Origin: Omnitrophica WOR_2 bacterium RIFCSPHIGHO2_01_FULL_52_10
GTDB lineage: Bacteria; Omnitrophota; Gorgyraeia; Zapsychrales; Zapsychraceae
DNA length: 7,384 nucleotides
Direction of reading: 5' to 3'
Assembly (NCBI GenBank): GCA_001805565.1
Contig: MHGM01000040.1
Location: 1-7,384, forward strand
Shown here: positions 4,618 through 7,384 of the stretch, piece by piece
Numbering within the stretch: position 1 is the stretch's first letter
Layout of the letters: every line of letters begins with the position of its first letter
Position numbers and translations under genes: made by a program
The notes under the pieces: generated by a model
The model's database searches: none
Told to the model about the DNA's origin: nothing
Seen by the model: the letters and a program-made list of their open reading frames with translations, nothing else

Positions 4618-6336
4618 ATGAGCATCCTCAATGAACATCACCTGTTTGTTTTTCTGATCCAGGTTTTTCTTTTGCTTGTCCTCTCCAAAGGCGTGGCGGA
4701 TCTGTTCACGCGCTGGAAACAGCCCGCCTTCACCGCCGAAATGCTGGTCGGTCTGCTTCTGGGCCCGACGGTGCTCGGTCGTTTCCTGCCCGGGGCGCAC
4801 GGATTCATTTTTCCGGATGACGTGATCCAGCGCAGCATGCTGGAGACAATGGCCTGGGTGGGGTTGTTTTTCTTTCTTTTAAATACCGGCCTCGAGGTCG
4901 ATTTCTCCAGCGCCTGGCGCCAGCGCGGGGAGGCCCTGATGATCGCCTTGACCGACATCGTCGTGCCTATGACCATTTCGTTCGCGGCCTGTCTGTTTTT
5001 GCCTGATCACTATCTGATTGATCCATCCCGGCGGTGGATCTTCGCGCTTTTTATGGCGACGGCCATGACAATCAGCGCCATGCCTATTACCGCCCGGGCC
5101 CTGCACGATCTGCGCATCGCGAAAACCGACCTGGGATTTCTGATCGTTTCCGCGCTTTCCGTCAATGACATCATCGGCTGGCTGGTATTTAGCGTGACCC
5201 TGGGGTTGTTCGCGCAGACCGGGGTCGACGGGCTGAAACTGGCGGGACTGTTGGGCCTGACGCTGGGGTTCACCTTTTTCTGCCTGACCTTCGGCCGCCA
5301 TCTGGTCGACTTTGTATTTTCAAAGATCAAGGCGAGACAGACCAGCCTGACAGCGGCGCCGCTGACCATGCTCTGGCTTCTCGGGCTTGCGTGCGGGGCG
5401 GTGACCCAGAAGCTCGGCATCCACGCGCTGTTTGGATTTTTCCTGGCCGGGATCATGGCCGGGGAGGTCAAGGCCATCCCCGAGCGCACGCGCCAGGTCA
5501 TTTCGCACATGGTATACGCGATCTTTGTACCGCTTTTTTTCGTCAGTATCGGACTAAAGGTCGACTTTTTGAGCAATTTCGACCCGTTCATCGTGGCATT
5601 CGTCAGCTTGATCAGCGTGGCGGGAAAATTCGGGGGCGCGTGGCTGGGCGTTGGCTTGGCAAAACTCCCGAAATCCAACCGCTTGCCGGTCGCCATCGCC
5701 CACATCCCCGGCGGGTCCATGGAGATCGTCATCGGGTTGATCGCCTATCAGTATCGCCTGATTTCCGAGCCTGTTTTTGTGGCGGTCGTCTTTAGCGCGG
5801 TCATCTCGTCGATCATCGTCGGACCGTGGTTAAGCCATGCCCTGGAAAAACGCCGGGCGATCAGCATCCTGGAATATTTTACCCGGCGCGGCGTGAGCGC
5901 CGATTTAAAGGTTTTTCAGAAGGATGAGGCCATCGTAAAATTATGTGACCTTGCCGCGGAACAGGAAGACGCCGTTGACCCGGAAAGTTTTTATAAACCC
6001 GTTCTCGAACGTGAACATTTGATGGGAACGGCCATGGAGGAGGGGACCGCCGTGCCTCACGCGCGGCTGGCCGCGTTGCGTCGCCCGCTCATTGTGTTCG
6101 GGCGCTCGCCGGCGGGCATCGAATGGAACTCGCCCGATGGCAAACCCGCGCAATTTATCTTTTTGATCTTGACGCCGGAGCACCAGGATGAAGTCCAGGT
6201 GCAGATTTTATCTTCGATCGCCAGAACGATGACCAGCGAACAGACGCGAAAAGATATCCTTGATGCGCAGGATGCCGATCAAATCTGGAATGTCCTGCAC
6301 GAGGCGTTTCTTTTGAGCCAGATTGTGAGAAAATAA
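4618..6336 (+). CDS. CPA2 cation:proton antiporter fused to a PTS EIIA domain
   Basis: This 572-residue inner-membrane protein joins two modules. Residues 1 to about 405 are a monovalent cation:proton antiporter of the CPA2 group (KefB/NapA type), with roughly 12-13 hydrophobic segments. Family marks include GLLLGPTVLG near 41-50, SAMPITARALHDL in the unwound fourth helix, the ion-binding pair N183-D184 in SVNDIIGW, GIHALFGFFLAGIMAGE, and VPLFFVSIGLKVDF. Residues from about 420 to 565 are a cytoplasmic EIIA domain of the fructose/nitrogen PTS class, with the phosphorylatable His at H481 in GTAVPHARL and the motif IFLILTPEHQDEVQVQILSSIAR. No TrkA-N domain is present. By family knowledge, an Asn-Asp pair rather than Asp-Asp tends to go with electroneutral exchange. 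I infer that phosphorylation of H481 by HPr or NPr could tie cation exchange to the phosphoenolpyruvate state. The PFOR gene downstream also uses central carbon flux, but a link is speculative. The true ion is unknown. Confidence 0.9.
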   Translation: MSILNEHHLFVFLIQVFLLLVLSKGVADLFTRWKQPAFTAEMLVGLLLGPTVLGRFLPGAHGFIFPDDVIQRSMLETMAWVGLFFFLLNTGLEVDFSSAWRQRGEALMIALTDIVVPMTISFAACLFLPDHYLIDPSRRWIFALFMATAMTISAMPITARALHDLRIAKTDLGFLIVSALSVNDIIGWLVFSVTLGLFAQTGVDGLKLAGLLGLTLGFTFFCLTFGRHLVDFVFSKIKARQTSLTAAPLTMLWLLGLACGAVTQKLGIHALFGFFLAGIMAGEVKAIPERTRQVISHMVYAIFVPLFFVSIGLKVDFLSNFDPFIVAFVSLISVAGKFGGAWLGVGLAKLPKSNRLPVAIAHIPGGSMEIVIGLIAYQYRLISEPVFVAVVFSAVISSIIVGPWLSHALEKRRAISILEYFTRRGVSADLKVFQKDEAIVKLCDLAAEQEDAVDPESFYKPVLEREHLMGTAMEEGTAVPHARLAALRRPLIVFGRSPAGIEWNSPDGKPAQFIFLILTPEHQDEVQVQILSSIARTMTSEQTRKDILDAQDADQIWNVLHEAFLLSQIVRK

Positions 6337-6381
6337 AGTCGTAAGTCGCCACTTACGACTTACGACTTACGACTTATGACT
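6337..6381. repeat. Heptanucleotide tandem repeat with hairpin
   Basis: Directly after the antiporter stop, AGTCGTAAGT (6337-6346) and ACTTACGACT (6351-6360) form a perfect 10-bp hairpin with loop CGCC. The right arm continues as a direct tandem array of the 7-mer ACTTACG: three exact copies (6351-6371), one variant ACTTATG (6372-6378), then ACT. The left arm contains the same 7-mer inverted. It may act as a 3' end for the antiporter mRNA, but no T-run follows, so it is not a standard intrinsic terminator. Confidence 0.85.
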
Positions 6382-6401
6382 AAACTCTAGTTGCAAAAAT
6401 A

Positions 6402-6704
6402 ATGAAGACTCGCGGGAAAAAGCGGCGAAAGTTTCAGCGGCAGGGCACGTTCCACGTCTACATCGTCGTCTGCGCCGACGGGACGTATTACACGGGCAGT
6501 ACCGGCGACCTTAAGAAACGTGTCGAATTGCATAACAAAGGAAGGGGCGCGAAATATTTACGTGGCAAGCGTCCCGTGGAGCTTGTCTACGCGCGCAAGT
6601 ACTGTTATTATAAGCTTGCTGTGACCGCGGAACGCAAGATCAAACAGTTCACCCGCCGGCAAAAAGAAAAACTGATGAACGCGTCGCCGCGGTCCACAAT
6701 TTAG
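6402..6704 (+). CDS. GIY-YIG domain protein (YhbQ/UPF0213-like)
   Basis: This 100-residue protein consists of one GIY-YIG nuclease-fold domain with a strongly basic N-terminal extension (residues 1-15). The core begins VYIVVCADGTYYTGSTGDLKKR (19-40); YIV and YTG stand in the GIY and YIG positions, as in the YhbQ/UPF0213 group. The catalytic Arg is R40, HNKGRGAKYLRGKRPVELVY (44-63) is the group signature, and the metal-binding Glu is E77 in AERKIKQFTR. By family, such stand-alone domains are DNA-binding or nuclease proteins linked to DNA repair, with poorly defined roles. It lies between the heptamer repeat and the PFOR promoter. There is no Shine-Dalgarno sequence before its ATG and I see no clear promoter of its own; readthrough from the antiporter gene is possible. 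Confidence 0.88.
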   Translation: MKTRGKKRRKFQRQGTFHVYIVVCADGTYYTGSTGDLKKRVELHNKGRGAKYLRGKRPVELVYARKYCYYKLAVTAERKIKQFTRRQKEKLMNASPRSTI

Positions 6705-6705
6705 G

Positions 6706-6732
6706 TTGATTTATCGGGATTATTGCTATAAT
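6706..6732 (+). promoter_or_regulatory. Promoter of the PFOR gene
   Basis: A consensus TATAAT (6727-6732) is preceded by TTGATT (6706-6711) at a short 15-nt spacing (16 nt if GTTGAT is used). Transcription should start near 6739, exactly where a perfect inverted repeat begins. Confidence 0.55.
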
Positions 6733-6738
6733 AGACAC

Positions 6739-6774
6739 TTATCCCGGATTTTTCTACTGAAAAATCCGGGATAA
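6739..6774 (+). promoter_or_regulatory. Perfect 16-bp hairpin in the PFOR leader
   Basis: The arm TTATCCCGGATTTTTC (6739-6754) is the exact reverse complement of 6759-6774, with loop TACT. It lies about 24 nt before the PFOR ATG. A further CCGGGAT copy (6786-6792), followed by T7, lies right before the start codon and could pair with the same left arm. The hairpin itself is not followed by a T-run, so a simple terminator for the upstream gene is unlikely. A 5' stabilising stem, an operator or a leader switch are the plausible readings. Confidence 0.8.

Positions 6775-7384
<610 letters not shown>

Noticed and set aside
5010..5732. Minus-strand open frame of 240 codons inside the antiporter gene.
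   Set aside because: The opposite frame is an unmistakable CPA2 antiporter. This translation shows no membrane segments or motifs of its own.
6337..6381. A CRISPR array or intrinsic terminator at the heptamer repeat.
   Set aside because: The units are 7 nt in direct tandem with no spacers, which excludes CRISPR. The hairpin is not followed by a T-run, so a standard intrinsic terminator is not shown.

Overview
This window looks like bacterial chromosome of moderate to high GC. The gene mix is a GspG/PilE-like prepilin with a GFTLVE cleavage site, a very short Flp-like pilin with a Q-x-T-L-E-Y signal, pyruvate:ferredoxin oxidoreductase (PFOR), MtaB, a Dus with a GCW active-site motif, and a small secreted LKSG…VEG protein. 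This suggests an uncultured anaerobic or fermentative lineage of the Omnitrophota or wider PVC type. That assignment is inference from protein style; no rRNA or marker gene is present to confirm it.

Layout. (1) 1-1299, minus strand: a tRNA-dihydrouridine synthase, followed with a 20-nt overlap by a small secreted protein cut by the window edge. (2) 1300-1413: two back-to-back promoters whose -35 boxes are 4 nt apart. (3) 1414-3227, plus strand: mtaB (tRNA ms2t6A methylthiotransferase), translationally coupled through ATGA to a TIR-like (PF10137-type) protein whose expected catalytic Glu is His. (4) 3306-3701, plus strand: a prepilin behind a promoter with a G7 run in its spacer. (5) 3705-4266, minus strand: a VapBC-type pair with a complete RHH antitoxin, a PIN toxin missing its middle third, and a palindrome on the promoter. 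(6) 4325-4531, minus strand: an Flp-like mini-pilin. (7) 4618-6336, plus strand: a CPA2 cation/proton antiporter fused to a PTS EIIA domain. (8) 6337-6381: a heptanucleotide tandem repeat beginning with a perfect hairpin. (9) 6402-6704: a YhbQ-like GIY-YIG domain protein. (10) 6706-7384: a promoter, a perfect 16-bp hairpin at the predicted 5' end of the mRNA, and the first 195 codons of PFOR.

Functional threads. Two tRNA-modification enzymes (dus and mtaB) are divergently transcribed from one intergenic region. Several genes (dus, prepilin, antiporter) have a -10 box only 8-9 nt upstream of ATG and no Shine-Dalgarno sequence, which predicts leaderless or nearly leaderless mRNAs. Others (vapB, the TIR-like gene, mtaB) have a usable Shine-Dalgarno sequence. 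The least ordinary items are the TIR-like domain with an altered active site inside a tRNA-modification operon, the gutted VapC beside an intact antitoxin, the antiporter-EIIA fusion and the PFOR leader hairpin. I found no complete new defence system: there is no nucleotide cyclase, STING domain, CRISPR array or transposase in the window.
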